Of a DNA stretch of 64,000 nt, positions 17,859 to 26,218 are shown piece by piece. Source of the DNA: Nitrospira sp. (GTDB lineage Bacteria; Nitrospirota; Nitrospiria; Nitrospirales; Nitrospiraceae). Below the pieces are notes generated by a model that saw nothing but the letters and a program-made list of their open reading frames with translations, was not told the DNA's origin and did not search any database. Positions within the stretch are counted from its first letter, which is position 1; every line of letters begins with the position of its first letter. The DNA lies in the NCBI GenBank assembly GCA_022842445.1, contig JALHPO010000001.1:481144-545143 (forward strand), read 5' to 3'. Position numbers and translations under genes: made by a program.

Positions 17859-18157
17859 GCAGCCTCCCCAACAAGAATATGTTTGAGATCTTTTCGCAAG
17901 GTCTCTTTGAAGGAGTCAAACCCATGATGATCATCCGCGATCACCTCATCCGCCACCCGGACCGCTGCACGCACCAGGCCATTTGCGTTCCTATCTGCCC
18001 GACCGGCGCCTGGCTCTCGACGCCTCCGTACAAATTCGATCCCTCACGCTGCCTGGAGAGCTGCCGGCTCTGCCTGGATGCCTGTCCGTCGCAAGCCATC
18101 TTCGGCGTTTTCAAAAAGGGCGACAAGCTGCTGGAACCGCAGAAGAAGACGGGGTAG
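17855..18157 (+). CDS. Two-cluster ferredoxin with one cysteine replaced
   Basis: 100 residues from GTG 17855, chosen because AGGAG lies 6 nt before it and GTGA overlaps the previous stop. Motif I is C-THQAI-C-VPI-CP and motif II is C-LES-C-RL-C-LDA-CP. Relative to the usual CxxCxxCxxxCP, the second Cys of motif I is Gln, so one site has only three Cys ligands, as in 7Fe ferredoxins that hold [3Fe-4S] plus [4Fe-4S]. This is read from sequence; the cluster type is inferred. Last gene of the cassette. Confidence 0.85.
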   Translation: MSSLPNKNMFEIFSQGLFEGVKPMMIIRDHLIRHPDRCTHQAICVPICPTGAWLSTPPYKFDPSRCLESCRLCLDACPSQAIFGVFKKGDKLLEPQKKTG

Positions 18158-18389
18158 CCCGGTAAGTTCCCGTTGCTCGCCGAGCCCCCACGATAATGCG
18201 GTGGTCGCTCGATGCGCGCAGTCGGGAACCAACCAGGCCACCCCTTGAAAATAATAGAGAGAAAAGAAAAATCCTCTCAGCTTCCGCTTTCCTTCCCTCA
18301 CTGACTCAACTCCTACGTTCCTTCGACGCACATCCGTTCCATCCGCGGCATGATGAGGAAAGAGGAAAATCGGAACAGGCCCACGCGGT

Positions 18390-19436
18390 TCAGGCGATCT
18401 GCTTTCGCAGATGCCCCCAGTAGGCTGTGCCGGAGTAGCCGCAGGCGGCAGTGCCGGTCGTCATGACCATGATACGGTAGACTGTGCTGCGCGGGATTTT
18501 TACTTTCACGGCGGGGTTCAGAAGATCCGGGGAATTCATGACCAGCTTCAACGACTCGCCCCCGGAAAGAATCGGCCACATGCAGGACAGCCGGAGCCTC
18601 GTTTCATAACGCGGGATCGCCATCGTATAAAGCCAGCCTTGATCAAGATGCTCGGTGGCCATCCGGACAAGCTTGCTCAGCACCGGCCTGAATTTTGTGA
18701 GATTCTGCTGATCCAATAAATCCCTCGGTGTAAGCCCAGCCTCGGCAAGCATCGGTTCGGGAATATAGCACCGCCCCTTCTGCAAATCGTGCGCAACATC
18801 CTTCACGATGTTTGTCAATTGCAGGCCTTTCCCGAACCGGACGCCGACTGCTGACATCTCTCGTACGTTCCACGAGGCCAGCGCCTTCCGGTGGCCACAC
18901 ATCAAATCCGTCCAAAACTCTCCCACACATCCGGCGACATAGTATGTATAGCGGTCCAGATCATCGACCGTCTTCAGCGCCGTGAGATCATCGGCGGTCT
19001 GCCCCAGGAAGGTGCTCAAATCCATTTCCATTCCCTGTGTGAGCGTGGTCATCAGCCGCTGAACCCGGCGTCGATCCTCCGGCGAAAAGTCCAGAAAGAG
19101 CCTGAAACACTGATCCAAACGTTCCAGCAGTACCCGCTCAGCCGAATGCTGCTGGAGCGGCCCGATTGCGCGCTGAATATCCTGCACCTGCCCCCAAACA
19201 ATCTGATCACCGGCGAACTGGCTTTTCAGCTGACTCAGGAAATCCAGGCGGCGATGCCGATCGATCAGGTCCGTATCGGCAATCGTATCGGCGGCGCGCG
19301 CGAAGAGATAGGCGAGGCTGACTTGATCCCGGACATCCGCCGGCACCACGGCCAGCGTCGTATAAAACAACCGGGAGACTTGCTTGAGGAGATCGCGAAG
19401 CAACTCCTGTTTGGAAAGATCGGTACTCGTGATCAC
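18390..19436 (-). CDS. Squalene/phytoene synthase family protein
   Basis: 348 residues if started at GTG 19436 just after the upstream stop; an ATG at 19496 would force a 58-bp overlap and add 20 residues that look like a shadow. FARAADTIADTD supplies the first Asp-rich motif (DxxxD) and LTNIVKDVAHDLQKGRCYIP the second, with YCxCVGEFW-type context. Head-to-head condensation of two prenyl diphosphates is expected; which product (squalene, presqualene or phytoene) cannot be told here. The C-terminus is hydrophobic and may associate with membrane. Adjacent to a cupredoxin gene on the same strand. Confidence 0.85.
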   Translation of the reverse strand: MITSTDLSKQELLRDLLKQVSRLFYTTLAVVPADVRDQVSLAYLFARAADTIADTDLIDRHRRLDFLSQLKSQFAGDQIVWGQVQDIQRAIGPLQQHSAERVLLERLDQCFRLFLDFSPEDRRRVQRLMTTLTQGMEMDLSTFLGQTADDLTALKTVDDLDRYTYYVAGCVGEFWTDLMCGHRKALASWNVREMSAVGVRFGKGLQLTNIVKDVAHDLQKGRCYIPEPMLAEAGLTPRDLLDQQNLTKFRPVLSKLVRMATEHLDQGWLYTMAIPRYETRLRLSCMWPILSGGESLKLVMNSPDLLNPAVKVKIPRSTVYRIMVMTTGTAACGYSGTAYWGHLRKQIA

Positions 19437-19438
19437 AC

Positions 19439-19861
19439 CTACTCGACGTCGAGAATGCCTTCCATCCCCTTCTCCCGATGACTCGGCAAGGGCCACAGCC
19501 GTTTATCACAATAGATCGGAAACCTCCCCGGCTGGGTGGGTGTAAAAGTGAGCACCACCGTCTTGCCCGCGCCGACCTCTTCCCGGACGGCAAGTGCATC
19601 GATGATGAAATTGTGCGGCGTCAGCATCGTGACACTCGTCAATGTCACTTCCACCGGCTTTCCGGCTCCGACGATCACATGGTACGGCCGAAAGGAGTAA
19701 CTGTCGAGAATGACGCTCACCCGTTGGACTCCATCCGCACCTACCGGCACTCTCCACGGGCTGCCAGGCGGACCTGCGTCGACAGCCACCACGTCCGCCG
19801 CGGGCCACAGGACAGACCACCCCAACAAGAAGAGAAGCAACGGCCTGCAATACGTCATCAA
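19439..19861 (-). CDS. Exported cupredoxin
   Basis: 140 residues with a Sec signal peptide of about 25. The domain has LDSYSFRPYHVIVGAGKPVE and a possible type 1 copper site: His in TPHNFII, then Cys in YCDKR, His in PSHREKGM and Met in the same segment. The strand order matches plastocyanin/azurin-like electron carriers. Its stop is 2 bp before the GTG proposed for the squalene synthase-like gene. Possibly part of the copper-rich respiratory chain of nitrite oxidisers (inference). Confidence 0.8.
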   Translation of the reverse strand: MMTYCRPLLLFLLGWSVLWPAADVVAVDAGPPGSPWRVPVGADGVQRVSVILDSYSFRPYHVIVGAGKPVEVTLTSVTMLTPHNFIIDALAVREEVGAGKTVVLTFTPTQPGRFPIYCDKRLWPLPSHREKGMEGILDVE

Positions 19862-19984
19862 TGAGAAACTTCTAACAGGAAGATCGGGAAAGGGTCAATG
19901 CGGCTTCGGTGTCACGGCGTCTGCCGCCTTGACTTTCGGCGGCGCGGCCTTACTTCTATCGTCACCGGAGCAGATGTGTAAGAC

Positions 19985-20015
19985 TTGTATCTCGATCAGG
20001 CAGTTTGTGTATAAT
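19985..20015 (+). promoter_or_regulatory. Candidate promoter of htpX
   Basis: TTGTAT at 19985-19990 and TATAAT at 20010-20015 with a 19-nt spacer, about 60 nt before the htpX start. The -10 is perfect; the long spacer and moderate -35 make this tentative. Confidence 0.4.
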
Positions 20016-20075
20016 AAAGGCAACTCAGTGATTTATTTTAACTGAGACGAAGACTGGTCTTCAAGGAGGCGTTCG

Positions 20076-20963
20076 ATGAAATGGATGAAGGGTATGGGTC
20101 TGTTGCTGATCTCCAACATTCTCATCATGATCACACTGTCGCTGACCGTACCGATTGTGATCAACGTGATCCTGCCGATGTTTGGAATCGACGTGCGAGG
20201 CTCGGTTGATCTGTCGACATTGGTGTGGGCCGCGATGTTCGGATTCGGCGGCGCTTTCATCAGCTTGGCATTCTCGAAACAGATGGCGCGCGCCATGCTC
20301 AATTGCCAGCAAATCACTCAACCCCGTTCGCGGGCCGAGCAGATTATCTATGGCTCCGTGCAGGAAATCGCGCAGCGGCTGCAGATCACCATGCCCGAAG
20401 TCTGGGTCTACGATGCTCCCGACCCCAACGCCTTCGCGACCGGCCCCAGCAAGAACAACTCCATGGTGGCAGTCTCCACCGGCCTCTTGCAGAATCTACG
20501 GGAAGATGAAGTTAAAGCGGTGCTCGCCCATGAAATGGGCCATGTCTATAACGGTGACATGTTTGCCACGACCGTGTTGGCCGGCTTGATGAACACCTTC
20601 GTCTACTATATCGCCATGTGGGTGCGCCGTTTCTTCGCGGAACGGGATCAGGCCGCGCTGGGATTCGGCCTGTCGCTCGTCCTTCAGATCATCGTCAGCA
20701 TCCTGGCATCGATCGTGATCAGCTGGTTCTCGCGTCAGCGCGAATACGGCGCCGATGCGTTTGCCGCCAAGGTATACGGGAAGGAATCCATGATTTCGGC
20801 GCTCCGCGCGATCGATCGATGGGTCAACCGCACCCAATTCGAGTACTCGACACAGGATGCGCTGGCAACAATGAAGATTTCCGGACAAGCAGGCGGAGTC
20901 ATGAGCCTGTTTTCGACACACCCGCCGATCGAAGCGCGCATTGCAGCGTTAGAACACCTCTAA
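20076..20963 (+). CDS. htpX: Membrane zinc metalloprotease HtpX
   Basis: 295 residues. Two N-terminal membrane helices (about 8-28 and 45-62) precede the M48 catalytic motif AHEMGH near residue 150; two more hydrophobic segments follow (about 180 and 205-225), and the distal Glu lies in SRQREYGADAFA. Degrades misfolded membrane proteins alongside FtsH. Full family length, AAGGAGG 6 nt before the ATG. Monocistronic, flanked downstream by a strong hairpin. Confidence 0.95.
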   Translation: MKWMKGMGLLLISNILIMITLSLTVPIVINVILPMFGIDVRGSVDLSTLVWAAMFGFGGAFISLAFSKQMARAMLNCQQITQPRSRAEQIIYGSVQEIAQRLQITMPEVWVYDAPDPNAFATGPSKNNSMVAVSTGLLQNLREDEVKAVLAHEMGHVYNGDMFATTVLAGLMNTFVYYIAMWVRRFFAERDQAALGFGLSLVLQIIVSILASIVISWFSRQREYGADAFAAKVYGKESMISALRAIDRWVNRTQFEYSTQDALATMKISGQAGGVMSLFSTHPPIEARIAALEHL

Positions 20964-20984
20964 GGACAGTTCTGTGTCCGAACT

Positions 20985-21010
20985 GACGGCGGGAGGAGCC
21001 TCCCGCCGTC
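20985..21010. terminator. Hairpin between convergent htpX and hypothetical gene
   Basis: GACGGCGGGAGG at 20985-20996 pairs perfectly with CCTCCCGCCGTC at 20999-21010. No U-run on either side. Located in a convergent spacer 22 bp after the htpX stop, so a bidirectional termination role is plausible. Confidence 0.5.
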
Positions 21011-21029
21011 GCGGATCCTTCGACTCCCC

Positions 21030-21314
21030 TCATCCTTTCCGAACAAACGAAATATGGGCGCGATATTCTTGGATCGCCGCGCCGAGCGCGGCTGAACCCA
21101 TCGGGATATTGGCATCCAGCGTGTCCTCGATGGCCGGATCATCGATCTCGACATCATACCGATCCTGAACATTCGTCCTCACCGGACCAGCCGTGATCTC
21201 TCTGGGCATGAAGATTTCCTTCCACACTTCCTTTTCCACCAGACACACGTCCCGGAATCGTTCATAGAGCAAGGTCAGTTTCTCCGGATCAGTCACCTTG
21301 ACGCGAGGGTCCAT
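21030..21314 (-). CDS. Hypothetical protein, 94 residues
   Basis: The start at 21314 is set by GGAGG nine nt upstream (GGAGGAATGTGGAT-ATG); longer starts have no such site. Soluble, acidic, starts MDPRVKVTDPEKLTLLYERF and ends in a helix. No Cys, no signal peptide, no family recognised. Convergent with htpX; the next upstream gene on the strand encodes a secreted protein. Confidence 0.7.
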   Translation of the reverse strand: MDPRVKVTDPEKLTLLYERFRDVCLVEKEVWKEIFMPREITAGPVRTNVQDRYDVEIDDPAIEDTLDANIPMGSAALGAAIQEYRAHISFVRKG

Positions 21315-21354
21315 ATCCACATTCCTCCGATCTATTCTATTTACCGAATCGCGA

Positions 21355-22002
21355 TCACTTGGGTTGCGCCGGTGTGCGCGATGAAGCCGACTCACTGACG
21401 GTGAAGCGCATCGTTCCGACTTGATTCGCAGCATGAAACGGCTGTTGCCCCAACGGGGCAATAAACAGCTTCGCCACATACTGGCCCGGCTCCCACCGCG
21501 CCCCGGACTTTTTCATTTCGAGATATCCATACCGTTCATGGCCAGCCACTTCCAGCACATCCTTTCCCGCGCTCTCATGGCTCAACGAGCCTCCGGGCTG
21601 TTCGCGAAACCATTGCACCGCGAATTGCGCAGGATCTTCGAGCGGAGCCACTTCGAACACAATGTACACAACCGGCGTCTCTGCCGGAAAGACTGCGCCG
21701 GGCTCGACCGGTCTCAGCCTGGGGTCCTGGGCATACCATCCTGTTCGCCCGAAGGTGTCCCATTCGACCTCATACCCTTTTGCCAGGGTAATCCAGGTGA
21801 ACAGCGACTGCGGCACCCCCTTCTGTTGCTCATCGAAGGACGGGCTCTGGGTTACTCCCACTTCCGTGGTGTCCTGCTCTTTCGGCATGAGAAGGTCCTT
21901 CGCCTGGCTGGCTTGGAGAACCACCATGCCGCTGCACAACAGGCTGATTGCAACCCAACTTCCCAAGCAACACACCCCAGGATGATGGTTCCACCTAGCC
22001 AT
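21355..22002 (-). CDS. Secreted hypothetical protein
   Basis: 215 residues from the ATG at 22002 (MARWNHHPG); an ATG at 22041 is also in frame. A hydrophobic segment near residues 14-32 is probably a signal peptide or anchor. The mature part carries beta-strand patterns such as TPVVYIVFEVAP and WEPGQYVAKLFIAPLG, compatible with an immunoglobulin-like domain. Ends in a Ser/Pro tail. Function unknown. Divergent from the MFS transporter. Confidence 0.7.
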   Translation of the reverse strand: MARWNHHPGVCCLGSWVAISLLCSGMVVLQASQAKDLLMPKEQDTTEVGVTQSPSFDEQQKGVPQSLFTWITLAKGYEVEWDTFGRTGWYAQDPRLRPVEPGAVFPAETPVVYIVFEVAPLEDPAQFAVQWFREQPGGSLSHESAGKDVLEVAGHERYGYLEMKKSGARWEPGQYVAKLFIAPLGQQPFHAANQVGTMRFTVSESASSRTPAQPK

Positions 22003-22071
22003 GACAGCATCGTATCGGCACGTCGGTGGCCGGTCAATCATCGAATGTCATCCTTGCCGTCCTGACCAGCT

Positions 22072-23520
22072 GTGATAGAGTGCCCTCTGATCCATTTTCA
22101 CGTTGGGCCGATTGTTATGCCGGACACACTTTCATCCGAACCGCAGTCTGGAGCAGCCACGTCCGCCGATCGCTCGCAGTCGGGCCGCTCGCACGAACAG
22201 GAACCGGGGCGCCGGTTCGGCATGCGCGATGGGCTCTTCCAGGCCGTCACGCAAGGCGGAGGGGAACAGTACCTGTCCGCTTTTGCCCTGCTCGTCCATG
22301 CAACACCATGGCATTTAAGCATCCTGTCCGCCATGCCGCAGCTGTTAGGCGTCTGGGCACAACTCGTCTCCGTGAAAGTGTCGCATTGGTTCTCGAGCCG
22401 CAGATCACAAATCTTCTGGGGCATCATCGGGCAATCCGCTGCCTGGATTCCGATTCTCGCCCTGCCCTTATTGTGGCCCGATCTGGGCCCTTGGCTGCTG
22501 ATCGCCGGCGTCGCGCTGTACTTTACCTTCAGCCATTTTACGTCCCCGGCATGGAACAGTCTCGTCACCGATCAGCTTCACGCCAACGAACGGGGCATGT
22601 ACTTCGCACAACGGTCGCGGGTGATGGCTCTCACGAGCTTCTTGGCGCTCGGTCTGGGCGGTGTGTTACTGAGCGTCTTCGAACATTGGCACCTGCTCTG
22701 GATCGGCTTTACCCTCATGTTTCTCACCGCCGGCCTGAGCCGTAGCGCCTCGCTTCTCTCTCTCATGAAAGTGCCTGACCGCCCGCGTCATGCATCAACC
22801 GACAAACCGACGGGCTTCCGGGTGTTTGTTCGGACCGGGGTCTCCAGGGATTTTCGTCAGTTCCTTCTCTTCTCGAGTCTCATGCACCTGGCGGTACTGA
22901 TGACGGCTCCCTTCTTCGTCATTTATATGCTTCAAGACCTCCAGTTCGCCTATTGGGAATATGGCGTGTGGCTCGCAGCGGGAATCCTTGGCCAATTCGT
23001 CACGCTCCCTGCCTGGGGCCAATTCGGCGATCGCTTCGGGAACAAAGCCCTCCTCACCTTTACCGGGCTGCTGGTCCCCGTCCTGCCGATGCTTTACCTA
23101 TTGAGTACAGCCTGGAGCTTTCTTGTGGTCGTGAACTTTTTCGGAGGAGTGGTCTGGGCAGGACTCGGTCTGGGCCTCAACAACTACGTGTTCGATGCGG
23201 TGCAGCCGGCAGATCGGGCCAAAGCAGTCGCGGTCTCCGCCACAGTGAATGCCATCGGATGGGCACTGGGCACACTGATCGGCAGCTGGCTCATCAGTTC
23301 CGTCCCGGCATCCTTGCAGCTGGGAAGCCTGGACCTGCATCCTGCATCGAATCTGCCGTTTCTGTTCTTTCTCTCCGGCGTGCTTCGACTGCTCGTCTCA
23401 GCATCATTGCTCCACACGTTCCACGAACCCCGCGCGGTGGAGCATCGCGCCCACTATCGATTACTGTGGGAACTTCCGCTCCTTAAACCGCTGCGCCAAC
23501 TCTCATTCCGCCGCCGTTAG
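22072..23520 (+). CDS. Major facilitator superfamily transporter
   Basis: 482 residues from 22072; the ATG at 22117 (MPDTLSSEPQ) is the more usual-looking start but has no better ribosome site. After a polar N-terminus of about 50 residues there are about 11-12 hydrophobic segments in two halves separated by a basic loop near residue 230 (KVPDRPRHAS). GQFGDRFGNKALL in the second half resembles the MFS loop motif (G-x-x-x-D-R-x-G-x-K). Substrate cannot be predicted. It stands alone. Confidence 0.85.
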   Translation: MIECPLIHFHVGPIVMPDTLSSEPQSGAATSADRSQSGRSHEQEPGRRFGMRDGLFQAVTQGGGEQYLSAFALLVHATPWHLSILSAMPQLLGVWAQLVSVKVSHWFSSRRSQIFWGIIGQSAAWIPILALPLLWPDLGPWLLIAGVALYFTFSHFTSPAWNSLVTDQLHANERGMYFAQRSRVMALTSFLALGLGGVLLSVFEHWHLLWIGFTLMFLTAGLSRSASLLSLMKVPDRPRHASTDKPTGFRVFVRTGVSRDFRQFLLFSSLMHLAVLMTAPFFVIYMLQDLQFAYWEYGVWLAAGILGQFVTLPAWGQFGDRFGNKALLTFTGLLVPVLPMLYLLSTAWSFLVVVNFFGGVVWAGLGLGLNNYVFDAVQPADRAKAVAVSATVNAIGWALGTLIGSWLISSVPASLQLGSLDLHPASNLPFLFFLSGVLRLLVSASLLHTFHEPRAVEHRAHYRLLWELPLLKPLRQLSFRRR

Positions 23521-23539
23521 CCCGCCGGATACGCAACGA

Positions 23540-23758
23540 TTACGGCATCGTCGGGTTAACCGCCCGTTGCTGTTCCTCTTGTTTTAATTTATCGAAGGCC
23601 TTGTCCGCATGAGTGCGAACCTGATCCGGTGTCACCGTCGGCGCAGGCGGCGCCGGCTGATGACCCGCGCAAGCGCTAAGCCCCAACAACGACAGGCCCG
23701 CCAAACCGGCCGCCAAACGGCGTGCCATTCCATCGTACCGTGGCGTTTTTCTTCCCAT
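23540..23758 (-). CDS. Small lipoprotein
   Basis: 72 residues from the ATG at 23758, preceded by GGAGGAGG with a 6-nt spacer. The signal sequence ends LLGLSAC, a good lipobox, so the mature protein is only about 43 residues: Pro-rich, then a charged helix (VRTHADKAFDKLKQEEQQ). Function unknown. Convergent with the MFS gene. Confidence 0.75.
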   Translation of the reverse strand: MGRKTPRYDGMARRLAAGLAGLSLLGLSACAGHQPAPPAPTVTPDQVRTHADKAFDKLKQEEQQRAVNPTMP

Positions 23759-23936
23759 GCGCAACCTCCTCCATGAAAACATGCGCTGCAGGTATACAGA
23801 CGTGAGCCCGCTTGTCGATGGATCATACTCCGGGCTTCTGTTGAATGCCATTGCGCTCAAGTCGTTGACTCGTCCGGACCGGCAGAGTATGCTCCGCGAT
23901 GAGAATCCGCTCTCCACTCCATACACCGAGGCCCCC

Positions 23937-24383
23937 ATGTCATTGCGCGACCGCCTGACCGAAGATCTCAAACTCGCCATGAAGTCGAGGGATCAGCTTC
24001 GGATGGATGTCATCCGGATGATCAAAGCCGCGATCTTGAACAAAGAGGTCGAACTGAGAAAGGATCTGGACGATGCGGAAATGAGCCGGATCATGACCAC
24101 GCTCATCAAGCAACGCCGTGAGTCCGTCGAGCAGTTTGAAAAGGCGCACCGGATTGAATTGGCGGAGAAGGAGCGAAAAGAAATTACCATTATTGAAACC
24201 TACCTCCCCAAGGCCCTCTCTGCGGAAGAGCTTGACCGCATCATCGTATCGGTCCTGGCCGATACAGGAAGCCGCTCCCTCAAGGACATGGGAGCCGTGA
24301 TGAAAGCCGTCATGGCCCGCCTTGCAGGCCAAGCCGTCGACGGCAAACAAATCAGCGACCTGGTCAGAGCCAAACTTACATAA
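23937..24383 (+). CDS. GatB/YqeY domain protein
   Basis: 148 residues. It matches the YqeY family over its whole length: MSLRDRLTEDLKLAMKSRDQ, RMIKAAILNKEVE, RRESVEQFEKAHRIELAEKE, ETYLPKALS and the C-terminal MGAVMKAVMARLAGQAVDGK. The family is related to the tail domain of GatB and is thought to bind tRNA; its cellular role is not settled. Followed by the signalling cluster, probably not cotranscribed. Confidence 0.9.
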   Translation: MSLRDRLTEDLKLAMKSRDQLRMDVIRMIKAAILNKEVELRKDLDDAEMSRIMTTLIKQRRESVEQFEKAHRIELAEKERKEITIIETYLPKALSAEELDRIIVSVLADTGSRSLKDMGAVMKAVMARLAGQAVDGKQISDLVRAKLT

Positions 24384-24474
24384 CGATCCGCCGATTCCTT
24401 GCTATACTTGGGAGTAGGCTGAGGCAACTCCTGCAACGCCGATACGCTCACGCGAGATCGTCAGGGCACGCTCG

Positions 24475-25113
24475 ATGGCCATTCTCATTGTCGATGACTC
24501 TCCTGATCAGCACCTGTTGCTCCGGTCTCTGCTGGCCAAGGCCGGCCACACCGATATCGTGACAGCCGATTCCGCACAGGCTGCATTCGCAACCCTCCAG
24601 CCCGATGACAAACGCGTCCCGATAAATATCGACTTGATTCTCATGGATGTCCTCATGCCGGACATCGACGGTATCGCAGCCTGCAGACAAATCAAGCAAA
24701 GCGACCAGCTTCGTGACATTCCGGTCATCATGGTGACCGCCAAGAACGACATCGAGAATCTGAAGGAAGCCTTTTCGGCCGGGGCCATGGATTACATCAC
24801 CAAACCGGTCCACCGCATTGAATTGCTCGCTCGCGTGGCCTCGGCGCTGACCTTGAAGCGCGAAATGGACTGCCGCAAAGAGCGAGAAGCCGATCTGCGC
24901 CGGAGCAACGAGGACCTCCAGCAGGCACTGAAAGAGGTGAAGGCGCTTCGCGGCCTGATTCCCATCTGTGCCTCATGTAAAAAAGTCCGCAATGACGGCG
25001 GGCTCTGGCAACAACTGGAAGAGTACTTGGGCGAACATTCGGACGCCCAATTCAGCCACGGCATCTGCCAAGTCTGCGTCAAAAAGCTTTATCCTGGTGT
25101 TTACCCGGACTAG
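24475..25113 (+). CDS. Response regulator with C-terminal Cys-rich module
   Basis: 212 residues. The receiver domain spans about 1-125, with acidic pocket VDD, phospho-acceptor Asp58 (LILMDVLMP) and Lys in TKPV. A coiled coil follows (about 130-160), then [20 protein letters not shown] and [13 protein letters not shown], two CxxC pairs as found at the end of many bacterial receiver and PAS proteins. No DNA-binding domain. It opens a plus-strand cluster with a GGDEF regulator, a hybrid kinase and an HPt protein, suggesting one phosphorelay. Confidence 0.9.
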   Translation: MAILIVDDSPDQHLLLRSLLAKAGHTDIVTADSAQAAFATLQPDDKRVPINIDLILMDVLMPDIDGIAACRQIKQSDQLRDIPVIMVTAKNDIENLKEAFSAGAMDYITKPVHRIELLARVASALTLKREMDCRKEREADLRRSNEDLQQALKEVKALRGLIPICASCKKVRNDGGLWQQLEEYLGEHSDAQFSHGICQVCVKKLYPGVYPD

Positions 25114-25163
25114 TTGATACGATTCCGCCAGTTAGCCATTCCACCAGGAGACTGTCTACTTTT

Positions 25164-26168
25164 ATGAGTATCCTCATCGTCGATGACTCCGCGGATGACC
25201 GCCTGCTCTTACAAGCGCTCCTATCCGCGGCAGGCTATGAAAATATTCTGGCTGCCGACTCCGCCAACGCGGCGTTCAAACTTCTCGGACTCGACGGAGG
25301 CAAACAATCCGGCGCACGAGTCGACCTGATTCTGATGGATATCGTAATGCCACAAATGAGCGGCATCGAAGCCTGCCGTCAGATCAAAGCTATCGATCGT
25401 TTCCGCGATACCCCGGTCATCATGGTCACAGTCAAAACGGACCCGGTCGACCTGCAACTGGCCTTTGCCGCAGGCGCCATGGACTATGTTGCGAAGCCGG
25501 TCAACAAAATCGAATTGTTGACCAGAGTGCGCTCGGTCCTGCGCCTCGTTCATGAAATCGACCGGCGTCGGGCGCGCGAGCAAGAGTTGCTCGAAGTCAT
25601 GCGCCAATTGCAGGAAGCCAATCAAATGCTGCTGCGGCTCTCCTGCCTGGACGGATTGACCGGCATCACCAATCGGCGCCAGTTCGACGACTTCCTCGAC
25701 CAGGAGTGGCGACGCGCCGTGCGCGACTCGACACCGCTCTCGCTCATCATGTTCGACATCGACCGTTTCAAGACCTACAACGATTCCAAGGGTCATACGG
25801 CCGGGGATGAGTGTCTCCGGCAGGTCTCTGCGGCCATCTCCAGCGCCGTCAATCGCCCCGGCGACCTGGTCGCCCGCTATGGCGGAGATGAATTCGTGAC
25901 AGTGCTTCCCGGCACCGCCATCGACGGAGCGGCACAAGTCGCTGAAAGCCTCCGCCGCCGAGTCGAATCTTTGGGCATCACACACTCAGACGGAGAAATC
26001 ATCACAATCAGCGTCGGCTATGCCTGTATCGTTCCCAACAGACATATCTCCCCGACTGATTTGATCAAGGCGGCCGATCAGGCCCTGTACCAGGCAAAAC
26101 AAGAAGGACGGAATCGAATCAAGCCGGCCGGGCTCTTGTCGTTGGTCCAGGATTCTCACGACAACTAG
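25164..26168 (+). CDS. Receiver-GGDEF diguanylate cyclase
   Basis: 334 residues. Receiver domain 1-125 with Asp59 (LILMDIVMP) closely resembling the preceding regulator; a helical linker about 130-160; GGDEF domain about 160-325 with the intact active site GGDEF at 240-244 and an RxxD inhibitory site (RPGD, 231-234) five residues before it. Should make c-di-GMP when phosphorylated and be product-inhibited. The similarity of its receiver to the neighbour points to duplication. Confidence 0.95.
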   Translation: MSILIVDDSADDRLLLQALLSAAGYENILAADSANAAFKLLGLDGGKQSGARVDLILMDIVMPQMSGIEACRQIKAIDRFRDTPVIMVTVKTDPVDLQLAFAAGAMDYVAKPVNKIELLTRVRSVLRLVHEIDRRRAREQELLEVMRQLQEANQMLLRLSCLDGLTGITNRRQFDDFLDQEWRRAVRDSTPLSLIMFDIDRFKTYNDSKGHTAGDECLRQVSAAISSAVNRPGDLVARYGGDEFVTVLPGTAIDGAAQVAESLRRRVESLGITHSDGEIITISVGYACIVPNRHISPTDLIKAADQALYQAKQEGRNRIKPAGLLSLVQDSHDN

Positions 26169-26218
26169 AGTAAAGACCGCCCGGGGAAACTGTCCGGCAC
26201 CATAGTTCGCTCACGATT

